A DNA stretch of 64,000 bases from Oscillospiraceae bacterium (GCA_015068725.1 SVKA01000004.1:19455-83454); one strand, 5' to 3'. Shown: positions 28,015 to 36,901, counted from the first letter of the stretch. The notes: generated from the sequence alone by a model not told the origin. Numbers and translations: made by a program.

Positions 28015-28506
28015 ATGGCAAATACAGTTATAATGTTTGAAACGGAAAAAGGAAATATAAAAGCAGAGCTTTATCCTGAAATTGCGCCGATTACGGTGAA
28101 AAATTTTGTAAAGCTTGTAGAGGGCGGTTTTTATGATGGTCTTACCTTTCACAGAATTATAAACGGCTTTATGATTCAGGGCGGCGACCCGTGGGGCAAT
28201 GGTATGGGCGGCTCGGATGAAAAGATTAAGGGAGAATTTTTGGCAAACGGCGTTAAAAATGATTTAAAGCATACTCGCGGCGTTCTTTCCATGGCAAGAA
28301 GCATGGATCCTAATTCTGCAAGCAGCCAGTTTTTTATCATGCATGCTGATGCACCGCATCTTGACGGGCAGTATGCAGCATTTGGCAAGGTTATAGAGGG
28401 AATTGAGGTTGTTGATGCGATTGTGAAAAGTGCCAAGGTTGAAGATTTTAACGGCACTGTTTTGAGCGAAAATCAACCAAAAATTAACAAGGTTTATGTT
28501 GTTTAA
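28015..28506 (+). CDS. Peptidyl-prolyl cis-trans isomerase, cytoplasmic cyclophilin
   Basis: A 163-residue cyclophilin without signal peptide. [31 protein letters not shown] and [11 protein letters not shown] match the catalytic surface. It is closely similar to the lipoprotein paralogue at 25.9 kb, so the pair probably arose by local duplication with one copy gaining a lipoprotein signal. Start ATG 28015 follows AAAGGAAA; the longer frame adds a poorly supported basic leader. Confidence 0.93.
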   Translation: MANTVIMFETEKGNIKAELYPEIAPITVKNFVKLVEGGFYDGLTFHRIINGFMIQGGDPWGNGMGGSDEKIKGEFLANGVKNDLKHTRGVLSMARSMDPNSASSQFFIMHADAPHLDGQYAAFGKVIEGIEVVDAIVKSAKVEDFNGTVLSENQPKINKVYVV

Positions 28507-28548
28507 TCTAAAAAAAAGAAGATTATTAAATTTTTAACAAAAAAACTC

Positions 28549-28577
28549 TTGTAAAATATTAAAAAATATTGTAAAAT
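28549..28577 (+). promoter_or_regulatory. Promoter of gap, within a direct repeat
   Basis: TTGTAA (28549-28554), 17-bp spacer, TAAAAT (28572-28577). The 12-mer TTGTAAAATATT occurs twice, 20 bp apart (28549 and 28569), spanning both elements. Confidence 0.6.
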
Positions 28578-28626
28578 ATTGAGTATGGCCAATTGGAAAA
28601 AATATAATTTTTAGGAGGTTTTTACT

Positions 28627-29637
28627 ATGTCAGTAAAAGTTGCTATTAATGGTTTTGGACGTATCGGTCGTTTGGCGTTTCGTCAGATGTTCGGTGCAGA
28701 GGGTTATGAGGTAGTTGCAATCAACGACCTTACAGATCCTAAGATGCTTGCTCATCTTCTTAAATATGATTCTTCACAGGGCAGATATGACGGCCACACA
28801 GTTGAGGCTGGTGAAGATAGCATTACAGTAGATGGTAAGGAAATAAAAATTTATGCTATTAAGGACGCTAAAGAGTGCCCTTGGGGTCAGCTTGGTGTTG
28901 ACGTTGTATTGGAGTGTACAGGTTTCTACTGTTCAAAAGAGAAGAGCCAGGCTCATATCGATGCAGGCGCTAAGAAGGTTGTTATTTCTGCTCCTGCAGG
29001 CAACGACCTTAAGACTATCGTTTACAGCGTAAACGAGAAGACTCTTACAGCTGATGATACTATTATTTCTGCTGCTTCATGTACAACAAACTGTCTTGCT
29101 CCTATGGCTAAGGCACTCAACGAGTACGCTCCTATCCAGAGCGGTATCATGGCTACAATCCATGCTTACACAGGCGACCAGATGATTCTTGACGGTCCGC
29201 ACAGAAAGGGTGATCTCAGACGTGCAAGAGCAGGTGCGGTTAACATCATTCCTAACTCAACAGGCGCTGCAAAGGCTATCGGTCTTGTTATCCCTGAGCT
29301 TAATGGCAAGCTTATCGGTGCTGCACAGAGAGTTCCGGTTCCGACAGGTTCAACAACTATCCTTACAGCTGTTGTAAAGGGTAATGATGTTACAGTTGAC
29401 GGCATCAATGCTGCTATGAAGGCTGCTGCTTCTGAGTCTTTTGGTTACAATGAAGATCAGATCGTATCTTCTGATATCATTGGTATCAAGTACGGTTCAC
29501 TCTTTGATGCTACTCAGACAATGGTAAGCAAGATTGCTGATGATCTTTATCAGGTTCAGGTTGTTTCCTGGTATGATAACGAGAACTCATACACAAGCCA
29601 GATGGTTAGAACAATCAAGTATTTTGCTGAACTCTAA
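28627..29637 (+). CDS. gap: Glyceraldehyde-3-phosphate dehydrogenase
   Basis: A 336-residue glycolytic NAD-dependent enzyme. The Rossmann start [17 protein letters not shown], the active-site Cys in [17 protein letters not shown] (about residue 153), and [22 protein letters not shown] sequence are intact. Strong AGGAGG ribosome site, own promoter and terminator; codon use is that of a highly expressed gene. Confidence 0.97.
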   Translation: MSVKVAINGFGRIGRLAFRQMFGAEGYEVVAINDLTDPKMLAHLLKYDSSQGRYDGHTVEAGEDSITVDGKEIKIYAIKDAKECPWGQLGVDVVLECTGFYCSKEKSQAHIDAGAKKVVISAPAGNDLKTIVYSVNEKTLTADDTIISAASCTTNCLAPMAKALNEYAPIQSGIMATIHAYTGDQMILDGPHRKGDLRRARAGAVNIIPNSTGAAKAIGLVIPELNGKLIGAAQRVPVPTGSTTILTAVVKGNDVTVDGINAAMKAAASESFGYNEDQIVSSDIIGIKYGSLFDATQTMVSKIADDLYQVQVVSWYDNENSYTSQMVRTIKYFAEL

Positions 29638-29647
29638 GATAATAAAC

Positions 29648-29681
29648 AAAAAGCTCTCTGCTTTATGCAGAGAGCTTTTTT
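29648..29681. terminator. Bidirectional terminator between gap and thiD
   Basis: AAAAAGCTCTCTGC (29648-29661) pairs with GCAGAGAGCTTTTT (29667-29680) plus a further T; the left A-run lets it work for the minus strand too. Confidence 0.94.
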
Positions 29682-29692
29682 AGTCTGATGGC

Positions 29693-30520
29693 TTAGGGAC
29701 CACTATCTATAAGAAAAGCATGATTTAGCGGCCCCGAGCCTTTTCCCAAATCAAGCATTGCCGAAAGAGCACCCGAAACATATTCTTTTGCTTGTTGTAC
29801 TGACTCGATAAGAGAAAAGCCTTTAGCAAGATTTGATGCAATAGCACTGGATAATGTGCATCCTGTACCATGTGTATTTGGATTATTAATTCGTTTTGCA
29901 CAGAACCATTGATATTCTCCGTTTGCATATAAAAGGTCATTAGCATCATTAATATTATGACCACCCTTTAAGAGGACCGCACATCTATATTTATCACCTA
30001 TGGTCTTTGCTGCATTTTGCATATCATCTGTATTTTTAATAGAATGTCCACAGAGAATTTGTGCTTCGGGAATGTTCGGCGTAACAAGTGTTGCAATTGG
30101 TAAAAGCTTATCTGTCAATGCCTTAATTGCGTTAGTCTTCATAAGTGAAAACCCACTTGTAGCAACCATGACAGGATCCACTACAATATTTTTTGCATTA
30201 TAGTATTTTAATCTGTCTGCTATTACGCATATCAGATTACTCGAAGATACCATACCGATTTTTACAGCATCCGGAAAGATATCCTCAAACACCATATCAA
30301 TTTGCTTTTTTAAAAATTTAGGAGTGGACTCATCAATTGCTTTTACGCCGGTTGTATTCTGTGCGGTTAATGCAGTAATCGCACTCATAGCATAAACACC
30401 GTTCATTGTTATTGTTTTGATGTCTGCCTGAATTCCTGCGCCTCCGCAGGAATCACTGCCCGCAATGGTCAATGTGGTTTTCATAGTTTTTGCCGAATGA
30501 AAATTTGTGCTATCAACCAT
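29693..30520 (-). CDS. thiD: Hydroxymethylpyrimidine/phosphomethylpyrimidine kinase
   Basis: A 275-residue ribokinase-fold enzyme that phosphorylates HMP and HMP-P. TIAGSDSCGGAGIQADIKT, the N-terminal substrate loop, and GTGCTLSSAIASNLAKG with the catalytic Asp/Cys-equivalent anion hole are present. I prefer the ATG at 30520, which has AGGTG seven bases upstream and overlaps the thiE stop by 8 bases; the internal ATG at 30484 has no ribosome site. Last gene of the TPP-riboswitch operon. Confidence 0.94.
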   Translation of the reverse strand: MVDSTNFHSAKTMKTTLTIAGSDSCGGAGIQADIKTITMNGVYAMSAITALTAQNTTGVKAIDESTPKFLKKQIDMVFEDIFPDAVKIGMVSSSNLICVIADRLKYYNAKNIVVDPVMVATSGFSLMKTNAIKALTDKLLPIATLVTPNIPEAQILCGHSIKNTDDMQNAAKTIGDKYRCAVLLKGGHNINDANDLLYANGEYQWFCAKRINNPNTHGTGCTLSSAIASNLAKGFSLIESVQQAKEYVSGALSAMLDLGKGSGPLNHAFLIDSGP

Positions 30521-31157
30521 CCAAAATCACCTGCTTTGTTAGTGATTTTAATTCTGAGGTGGCTTTTTTTATATTATCTGCGGCAAAAATGGCGCTTATG
30601 ACGGCGATGCCGCATATGCCGCTTCCTTTCAGTTTGTAAACATTGTTTTTTCCAATTCCGCCAATTGCAATAACGGGAATATTTACCGCGTTGCATATTG
30701 CTTTGAGAGTTTCATAGCTTACATCGTCTGCGTCTTCTTTGGAGTCTGTTCTAAAAACTGCACCTACACCTAAGTAGTCGGCCCCCATTTTTTCGGCAAG
30801 AATGGCTTGTTCTACCGTTTGTGCGGATACACCAAGAATTTTGTCTTCTCCAATGATTGACCTGACATAACCTACTTCCATATCTTTTTGTCCTATATGT
30901 ATCCCGTCTGCATCTGACTTTACGGCAATATCGACATTGTCATTGATGACAAATGGCACATTATATTTTCTGCAAAGTTCTTTAATTTCAAAGGCTTCTT
31001 TGAGAAATGCTTCATAATCCAATTCTTTTTCGCGAAGCTGAACAAAACTCACTCCTCCTTTAAGCGCTTCTTCTACATGCTCACAAAGAGTCATATTTCC
31101 GAGCCATGTTCGGTCGGTAACGGCATATAAAATTAAATCTTTTTTATCGCACCTCAT
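30513..31157 (-). CDS. thiE: Thiamine-phosphate synthase
   Basis: A 214-residue TIM-barrel enzyme that joins HMP-PP and HET-P to make thiamine phosphate. VQLREKELDYEAFLKEA, IHIGQKDMEVGYVR and IPVIAIGGIG hold the pyrophosphate and substrate contacts. It overlaps thiM by 14 bases and thiD by 8, so the three are translationally coupled. Confidence 0.95.
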   Translation of the reverse strand: MRCDKKDLILYAVTDRTWLGNMTLCEHVEEALKGGVSFVQLREKELDYEAFLKEAFEIKELCRKYNVPFVINDNVDIAVKSDADGIHIGQKDMEVGYVRSIIGEDKILGVSAQTVEQAILAEKMGADYLGVGAVFRTDSKEDADDVSYETLKAICNAVNIPVIAIGGIGKNNVYKLKGSGICGIAVISAIFAADNIKKATSELKSLTKQVILDG

Positions 31158-31965
31158 ATTTTGCTCCTTTATTCAATGTATCTGCGCTCATATTGTAAAT
31201 TGTATCTATTATGCGATTGCGCAAAGTAGAATTGCCTTCGCCGGGCAATAGATTTGTATAGCCAATTTCGCCGGCAAGTCCCATTACACAGACTGCTGCT
31301 GCGACTGCTTTTGTTTTATCATCGGGATTTGCTATGGCATAAGCTGCTGCAATCCCTGAAAGTTGACAACCAGTGCCGGTAATTTTGCTCATTTCCGATC
31401 TGCCGTTACGAATGACATAGCATTTTTCACTATCTGCAACAAGGTCAATCGCTCCTGTAATTGCAATAACAGCATTTGTTTTTTTCGAAAAGTTTTTAGT
31501 GAAGGCTATCATATCATCAAGGTTATCTTCTGTTACCGTGTCGGCGCTATCTGCATCCACGCCTTTTGTTGTTCCAAAGCCAAGTGCTAATGTTTTAATC
31601 TCTGAAATATTTCCGCGAATAATGGTAGGTTTAATTGTATTCATAATTTTGATTGCCGTATCCGTGCGGAGTTTGCTTGCGCCTGCTCCCACAGGGTCAA
31701 GCAAAACTATATGACCGAGCTTGTTGGCCTTTGCGCCTGCAATAAACATTGCTTCGATACTTTTTTGATTGAGAGTGCCGATGTTGATATTGAGTCCACC
31801 ACAAATTGATGTAATGTCCGCTACATCATCCGGTTCATCCGACATAATTGGACTACCACCGCAAGCAAGTAATGCATTTGCCACATCGTTAACTGTAACA
31901 TAGTTTGTGATGTTATGCACAAGCGGTGTTTTTCTCCTCACATTTTCAAGACAATTTCCTAACAT
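31144..31965 (-). CDS. thiM: Hydroxyethylthiazole kinase
   Basis: A 273-residue ribokinase-like enzyme that salvages thiazole alcohol. TPLVHNITNYVTVNDVANALLACGGSPIM opens the protein and TGTGCQLSGIAAAYA carries the anion hole and active-site Cys. First gene of a salvage operon thiM-thiE-thiD preceded by a TPP riboswitch; thiC and thiazole synthesis genes are absent here, so this locus salvages precursors rather than making them. Confidence 0.95.
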   Translation of the reverse strand: MLGNCLENVRRKTPLVHNITNYVTVNDVANALLACGGSPIMSDEPDDVADITSICGGLNINIGTLNQKSIEAMFIAGAKANKLGHIVLLDPVGAGASKLRTDTAIKIMNTIKPTIIRGNISEIKTLALGFGTTKGVDADSADTVTEDNLDDMIAFTKNFSKKTNAVIAITGAIDLVADSEKCYVIRNGRSEMSKITGTGCQLSGIAAAYAIANPDDKTKAVAAAVCVMGLAGEIGYTNLLPGEGNSTLRNRIIDTIYNMSADTLNKGAKYEVR

Positions 31966-32030
31966 TTTTTACCTCTTTCTCCGAATCTTTTCGGCTGTTT
32001 TATTAACTTAATAACAAACCTTGCCAAAAC

Positions 32031-32060
32031 AAAAAAAGAAGCTACCGATTTGGCAACTTC
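32031..32060 (-). terminator. Riboswitch-controlled terminator before thiM
   Basis: On the minus strand GAAGTTGCC (32052-32060) pairs with GGTAGCTTC (32038-32046), two G-U pairs, then seven U. It lies between the TPP aptamer and thiM and is the expected OFF structure when TPP binds. Confidence 0.8.
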
Positions 32061-32094
32061 TTAAAAGTTCTTTGTTCCTCCCAATATTATATAT

Positions 32095-32183
32095 CAGGCA
32101 TCCCTACGTTGGCATTATCCAAATCAGGTTCTCGGTCGAAGGTCGCACCTTCCTCTCAGCCTGTAATACAAGCTCCCGCTTAT
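32095..32183 (-). promoter_or_regulatory. TPP riboswitch (THI element)
   Basis: The minus strand shows the conserved order: GGGAGC, then ACAGGCTGAGAGG, a GAAGGT/ACCTTC hairpin, then GAACCTGATTTGGATAATGCC and AACGTAGGGA. CTGAGA and the CCTGAT-TGG-TAATGCCA-CGTAGGGA block are the pyrimidine- and pyrophosphate-sensing parts of the TPP aptamer. It is followed by a terminator and then thiM, so TPP should repress by premature termination. Ends are approximate. Confidence 0.95.
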
Positions 32184-32196
32184 TAAGTTTAAATGT

Positions 32197-32225
32197 ATTA
32201 TATCACCTTTTTTATTGCATTTCAA
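32197..32225 (-). promoter_or_regulatory. Promoter of the thiM-thiE-thiD operon
   Basis: Minus strand TTGAAA (32220-32225), 17-bp spacer, TATAAT (32197-32202). Transcription would begin just before the riboswitch. Confidence 0.75.
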
Positions 32226-32254
32226 TAGTTTAAGTTAAATTATTTTATTTAAAA

Positions 32255-32297
32255 TAAAAAAACAGAACAGCATAGATTGACACCAGGACTGTTCTGC
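32255..32297 (-). terminator. Terminator of the tRNA-Asp/tRNA-Thr transcript
   Basis: Minus strand CAGAACAG (32289-32296) pairs with CTGTTCTG (32263-32270) around an 18-base loop, followed by TTTTTTT. Confidence 0.75.
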
Positions 32298-32301
32298 TTT
32301 T

Positions 32302-32377
32302 TGGAGCTGTCTAGCGGATTCGAACCGCCGACCTCTTCCTTACCAAGGAAGTGCTCTGCCTACTGAGCTAAGACAGC
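32302..32377 (-). tRNA. tRNA-Thr (anticodon GGT)
   Basis: 76 bases including an encoded CCA. Acceptor GCTGTCT pairs with AGACAGC. The anticodon stem CTTCC/GGAAG encloses TTGGTAA, giving GGT. The T arm has GGTTCGAATCC. Second gene of a two-tRNA transcript. Confidence 0.96.
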
Positions 32378-32392
32378 GCAAAATAAAAAAAG

Positions 32393-32469
32393 TGGCGACC
32401 CGGAAGGGGCTCGAACCCTCGACCTCCAGCGTGACAGGCTGGCGTTCTAACCAACTGAACTACCGGGCC
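32393..32469 (-). tRNA. tRNA-Asp (anticodon GTC)
   Basis: 77 bases including CCA. Acceptor GGCCCGG pairs with CCGGGTC; anticodon stem CCAGC/GCTGG encloses CTGTCAC, giving GTC. T arm GGGTTCGAGCCCC. First gene of the tRNA transcript. Confidence 0.96.
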
Positions 32470-32488
32470 ACAAACTTTTTACTATATT

Positions 32489-32517
32489 ATTATACACACA
32501 AAAGCGGTTCGTGTCAA
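32489..32517 (-). promoter_or_regulatory. Consensus promoter of the tRNA-Asp/tRNA-Thr operon
   Basis: Perfect TTGACA (32512-32517), 17-bp spacer, perfect TATAAT (32489-32494). Its -35 overlaps the last codons of the upstream gene. Confidence 0.92.
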
Positions 32518-34388
32518 TACCTAATTACAAAAGCGGCAAATTTATATGGGTGAAGCGGTGTGTCGAGGATAATGGTATCGTTTTCGATGTGTCCTTCACA
32601 GTTAATAAACGTGGCCGATTTAAAGCTTTTGGTGATTTTGATTTTTGCATTATCAACTGTATCCTCAAATAAATTCCACAAGCCTACAGTCAAGGAGGCG
32701 TTATCCTCTTTTGCCATTGTATAAAGATAGGGATAATTTCCGTCAATGTGAGCGGGCAAGGAGTCTTTGCTTATCCACATAACGGCATTTTCTACCTGGC
32801 GACGACGTGCATATGACGTAAACCAGCCTACTTTATTTTTTGCGACGTTTGCATCGAAATTGAATACAAGGAATTTTATGCCGTCTGCGTTTTCGTATGT
32901 ATATGCACACGGATACATGTTGCTGCCTTTTTTTATGTACGATAAAACATCAACCCTGTCTGCTGTTTTTATTGGTGAAACCTCAGGGCCCGGGTCGAGT
33001 CTTGTATATAAATCTTCGTTTGGAAAATACTCTTGCGGCACATCGGCAAAGCCTTGCACCTGGTATTCATCTGCATTTAGTAAATTTTCAATTCCGACAT
33101 CAATACCACGGCCCATAAGAATTTTTGCAGCCGTTATATCAATTATATTTCCGTTTTTAAGTTCATGCTCTTTTATATGTCTTGCGTTTTCGCCGAAAAG
33201 AATGTTTACATATCCATCTTCGTATGTTATTGGCAACGAATTTGCAGCCAAAAAGAAAAGCGATGGATATTCAAGATATTTTTGTATATCATCGGTTTCG
33301 AGGACTTCGGCATCCTCGTGAAGCTTCATCACGTTGTACGGGCGAAGACCAACACATTTTTTGCCACAAAAATGCTTGTCGATTTCCTCATAAAGAGGCA
33401 TATTTTTAACCATGTTATCTATATACCCTGTTTCATAAGTCGGATATGACACATAGTCAAGCATATATTTTAGTATTCCGTCTGTTTCACCGCTTGCACG
33501 CAAAATCATATCATAACATTCGAGCCTTGATGCAGAGCAGCCAAATCTTGGGCGAGGATATACATCGCCTTCTGCAAATATTTCATAGCCGCGGTTTTTG
33601 CACCAGTTTGCTTCAGTTCTTTGATACTCGGCCAAAACTCCCAACGGCTCTTCCCAATAGGGCGCGCCAATAAGACGCACAAATGGCTTTGTATCACCTG
33701 CCATAACGTCTGTTACATCGTGGATATATCCCCAGTTATAACAAGCACAAACGCCAAGCCTTATTGTTGGTGATACACTGTCAAGTGTCCGTCGCAAAGC
33801 TTTTGCAAAATTTATCATAGAGTCGTTTTGCGCCTTTATCCATGCACTGCGGTATTTATTTTTGCCACCGCTAACAAGATAGGGTTTGAGCTCTTGAGGA
33901 GTAATTTTTTCGCCGAGTTCTTCTTCGATTTTTGCCATATGCAAATCGCAAAAGCATCCAAAATCTCGTCCTCTCATATCAAGACGAAAATCGTCATCGA
34001 GCATAATCATATCAGGACCGCACTCGGCAATGTTTTTTACCCATGTGCAAAAATCGTTTTTAAAGTTTTTGCCCAAAGGACAAAAAGCACCTGTTTCACC
34101 TACGTGCATACTGTGAATATATTGATAATTTGAAGGATTGCCAACCTTAGTTACCGTATGACCAAAGGTTTCTCCGAGCCATATTATTGTTTCAAATCCG
34201 TTTTCTTTATAATATGCAACAAGCTCTTTTAATATTTTGAGATTTTCGGGCGAGGTGAATGAATAATCAAGCTCTCTTGCAATTGCGAGTGCAACTCTTG
34301 CAGCGCCGCATCTTTTTAATTCATTAAGTGTTTCTTCTTTTTTAAAATGTGGATCGGTTGCCGCAACAGGTACAGATATTTTATACAT
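32514..34388 (-). CDS. Uncharacterised TIM-barrel-like protein, possible glycoside hydrolase
   Basis: A 624-residue cytoplasmic protein I do not recognise. I chose ATG 34388 (AAGGA upstream) over a 13-codon extension. The N-terminal ~350 residues read as a barrel: GAARVALAI, then GFETIIWLGETFGH, DMIMLDDDFRLDMRGRDFGCFC, RLGVCACYNWGYIHD and YEIFAEGDVYPRPRF, with many acidic and aromatic residues at strand ends, as in glycosidase clefts. The LDDDFR motif could hold catalytic acids. The middle contains an LILFGENARHIK-like segment, and the last ~200 residues look like beta domains. It lacks a signal peptide and sits alone between a terminator and the tRNA promoter. Confidence 0.55.
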   Translation of the reverse strand: MYKISVPVAATDPHFKKEETLNELKRCGAARVALAIARELDYSFTSPENLKILKELVAYYKENGFETIIWLGETFGHTVTKVGNPSNYQYIHSMHVGETGAFCPLGKNFKNDFCTWVKNIAECGPDMIMLDDDFRLDMRGRDFGCFCDLHMAKIEEELGEKITPQELKPYLVSGGKNKYRSAWIKAQNDSMINFAKALRRTLDSVSPTIRLGVCACYNWGYIHDVTDVMAGDTKPFVRLIGAPYWEEPLGVLAEYQRTEANWCKNRGYEIFAEGDVYPRPRFGCSASRLECYDMILRASGETDGILKYMLDYVSYPTYETGYIDNMVKNMPLYEEIDKHFCGKKCVGLRPYNVMKLHEDAEVLETDDIQKYLEYPSLFFLAANSLPITYEDGYVNILFGENARHIKEHELKNGNIIDITAAKILMGRGIDVGIENLLNADEYQVQGFADVPQEYFPNEDLYTRLDPGPEVSPIKTADRVDVLSYIKKGSNMYPCAYTYENADGIKFLVFNFDANVAKNKVGWFTSYARRRQVENAVMWISKDSLPAHIDGNYPYLYTMAKEDNASLTVGLWNLFEDTVDNAKIKITKSFKSATFINCEGHIENDTIILDTPLHPYKFAAFVIRY

Positions 34389-34444
34389 AAGCTTTATATT
34401 CCTTTCAAACAGATTGCATAATTTCACACATCAATTTTATCATA

Positions 34445-34493
34445 ATAAAAAAATAATGCAATATAATATTTTCCCGTTATATTGCATTATTTT
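34445..34493. terminator. Bidirectional-looking terminator downstream of the HAD-GtrA gene
   Basis: A perfect 17-bp inverted repeat (34450-34466 with 34477-34493) with a 10-base loop; AAAAAAA on its left gives the U-tract for minus-strand transcription. Confidence 0.82.
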
Positions 34494-34526
34494 CCTGATG
34501 ATTGTACAGTAGAGATGATGCTTACA

Positions 34527-35501
34527 TTATGGGCGTTTGGTGTTTTTAAACGCAAAAAACTTCATCATAAGAAATGTAACAGGTATGCCTATTATACCTG
34601 CAAGTATATACGCAATAAGCTCGTCAAGATGCAGCAGATTGTAAACTATAAACACAATTACATTTTGAATTATAAAATTTGGTATATACGAAATGGCAAA
34701 TTTTATAAATCTTACAAAGCCGAGTGGTGCTTTGAATGTTAAAAACGAATTAAGCAGATATGATATCACAAGGCTCGTTATATAACCTAAAACAAAGGCT
34801 GTGTTTGGGTAAAATAAAAGTGAATACAAAATTGAAAATAAGACACTATTTACAGTATTTACAGCCCCGATAAACACAAATGATAAAAACTGTCGGTCAA
34901 AAACCATTTTAACAAGCTTTTTTATGGGCGTAAGCTTGTAGTCATTCCACTTTATCAAGGTTTCGCCCGAGACAATATAGCTTTCATTTTTTGCAAGCTC
35001 TGCAAGTGGCGAATCAGAGAGTGAATCTGAATAAAAATGCTCATATTCTATATCACCAAGCTGCGCTTTCAGACGTGAAACCTTTTCTTCTCCATAGCAG
35101 TTGAGTCCGTCATATTTTCCGTCGTGTAAATTTACACGAGAGGCGATAAGAGTTTTTATACCAAGCCTTTTGCATATCGGCTGAAGTAAAAACTCGGGAG
35201 AAGCGGAAATTACAATATCATCATCACGGTGATTGTCAAGATACCACTTTTTTATGCCGCTCTCGTGTGTATCCCAAAAGGAATCAACCATCTGTTCAAT
35301 ATTTTTGACATCTTTAAAAAAGCTATAAAATCTTTCTTTAAACTGTGTTTTATCATATATTCCTATAATGTATAGAAAGAACATCCATGCCTGATAGGGA
35401 AGCCACAAGAGCACGCGAGGTTGTTTTTTTACACAGTAAAAGTAAAAATGCGTTGTGCTGTCGCCGTTATATATGGTTTTATCAAAATCGTAAACGTTCA
35501 T
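34527..35501 (-). CDS. HAD-family phosphatase fused to a GtrA-like membrane domain
   Basis: A 324-residue fusion. Residues 1-190 are a SerB-like HAD-IB phosphatase: motif I DFDKTIYNGD at residues 5-14, motif II Ser in ISASPEFLL, a Lys in EEKVSRLK, and motif III YSDSLSDSPL. Residues 205-320 hold four transmembrane helices of the GtrA/DPMS-TM type, beginning FLSFVFIGAVNTVNSVLF and including YLLNSFLTFKAP. GtrA domains are linked to flipping or transfer of polyprenyl-phosphate sugars, so the fusion could dephosphorylate a lipid-linked or wall precursor at the membrane. That role is inferred. The gene follows the MATE pump by 47 bases in the same direction. Confidence 0.85.
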   Translation of the reverse strand: MNVYDFDKTIYNGDSTTHFYFYCVKKQPRVLLWLPYQAWMFFLYIIGIYDKTQFKERFYSFFKDVKNIEQMVDSFWDTHESGIKKWYLDNHRDDDIVISASPEFLLQPICKRLGIKTLIASRVNLHDGKYDGLNCYGEEKVSRLKAQLGDIEYEHFYSDSLSDSPLAELAKNESYIVSGETLIKWNDYKLTPIKKLVKMVFDRQFLSFVFIGAVNTVNSVLFSILYSLLFYPNTAFVLGYITSLVISYLLNSFLTFKAPLGFVRFIKFAISYIPNFIIQNVIVFIVYNLLHLDELIAYILAGIIGIPVTFLMMKFFAFKNTKRP

Positions 35502-35548
35502 TTTTTACCCTTCCTTTGCAGTTCAATATAAAACGCAAACAGCAATCT

Positions 35549-36901
35549 TTATCCAAGGTTACATATGCGAGATTTATATACTCTGCGATACAGTATAATA
35601 CTTGCAATAAGAGATCCTGCCTCTGCTATGGGATATGACCACCATACAGGCTCAAGTCCGAGTTTGCTTAGTAAGTATGCAGCAGGAAGCAGAAGTATTA
35701 TCTGTCTTAAAAGAGATACAACAAGACTGTTTATACCAAGCCCCACCGCTTGAAACAGAGTCGAAAGAGTAATTCCTATTGCAGCTGAGGTAAAGCACAG
35801 GCTTATAATACGAAGTGCAGGAACGCCGATTTCAATCATCTCGGGTGTGGCGTCGAAAATCATAAGAAGCGGTATGGGGAATGCCCAGAAAATTACTGTG
35901 CCGATAAGCATTATTAAAAAGGCAATTATAATGCCATATTTTAGTGCAGAGAGCAATCTTTGTTTATTGCGCGCGCCGTATGAATAACCGAGTATCGGCA
36001 TAAGTCCCTGTGTCATACCAAACACAGGCATAAATATAAACGATTGAAGCTTAAAATATATTCCAAAAATCGATACTGCAACCTCTGAAAAGTTAATAAG
36101 AATTTTGTTTAGTGCTGTTGTAAGTACCGAGCCGATTGCCTGCATAACAATTGAGGGTACACCTACAACGTATATATCCTTTACGGTTTTAAAATTCCAT
36201 TTAAAGCCTTTGAAGGTTATATGTACGTCGTGTTTTTTTGCAAATATAACGATTATTGAAAAAATCATTGCAGAAATCTGACCTATTACAGTTGCTATCG
36301 CCGCGCCTGCAATGCCCATTTGTGGCACACCAAAATATCCAAAAATAAAAATCGGGTCTAAAATTATATTTACAATCGCGCCTGTAAGTTGGAAAAGCAT
36401 TGGATAAATCATATTACCTGTTGCCTGAAGCGTTTTTTCAAGTATACATTGAACAAAGCAGCCTATTGACAGGTATATTACAATATTTGTGTATGTGCAG
36501 CTGAATTGTTTTACCTGCGCACTTGCCTGCATCATAGAAAAATAGGGATCAATGAAGAAAAAACCCAAAACAACAAATGCAATCCAGCTGATAACCGCCA
36601 ACAGCAAGCCGTGAGTTGCCGCACTGTCTGCCTCTGCAAAACGTTTTTCGCCAAGACGTCTTGATACTAATGAGTTTATACCTACACCTGTGCCGACGGC
36701 AACTGAAACCATAAGCATCTGTATCGGGAATGCAAGCGATATTGCAGTCAGACCCTCCTGGCTGTAATGAGATATAAACATACTGTCAACTATGTTATAA
36801 AGTGCTTGTATTAGCATTGAAAACATACTTGGCAGTGACATTGAAATTATTAGCTTCATCATTGGCGTAGACGCCATTTTATTTTCTCTTAGCTGTTCCA
36901 T
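35549..36901 (-). CDS. MATE family efflux transporter
   Basis: A 450-residue protein with about twelve hydrophobic segments in two similar halves. The N-terminal half has LIQALYNIVDSMFISHY and GTGVGINSLVSRRLGEKRFAEAD, and the second half MPVFGMTQGLMPILGYSYGARNKQRL, both typical of MATE/DinF-NorM-type Na+ or H+ drug antiporters. Start ATG follows AAGGAGAG. Substrate is unknown; it is probably co-transcribed with the HAD-GtrA gene. Confidence 0.92.
   Translation of the reverse strand: MEQLRENKMASTPMMKLIISMSLPSMFSMLIQALYNIVDSMFISHYSQEGLTAISLAFPIQMLMVSVAVGTGVGINSLVSRRLGEKRFAEADSAATHGLLLAVISWIAFVVLGFFFIDPYFSMMQASAQVKQFSCTYTNIVIYLSIGCFVQCILEKTLQATGNMIYPMLFQLTGAIVNIILDPIFIFGYFGVPQMGIAGAAIATVIGQISAMIFSIIVIFAKKHDVHITFKGFKWNFKTVKDIYVVGVPSIVMQAIGSVLTTALNKILINFSEVAVSIFGIYFKLQSFIFMPVFGMTQGLMPILGYSYGARNKQRLLSALKYGIIIAFLIMLIGTVIFWAFPIPLLMIFDATPEMIEIGVPALRIISLCFTSAAIGITLSTLFQAVGLGINSLVVSLLRQIILLLPAAYLLSKLGLEPVWWSYPIAEAGSLIASIILYRRVYKSRICNLG

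Noticed and set aside
32021..32233. Short plus-strand reading frame across the TPP riboswitch
   Set aside because: It covers the riboswitch and terminator on the other strand and has no ribosome site.
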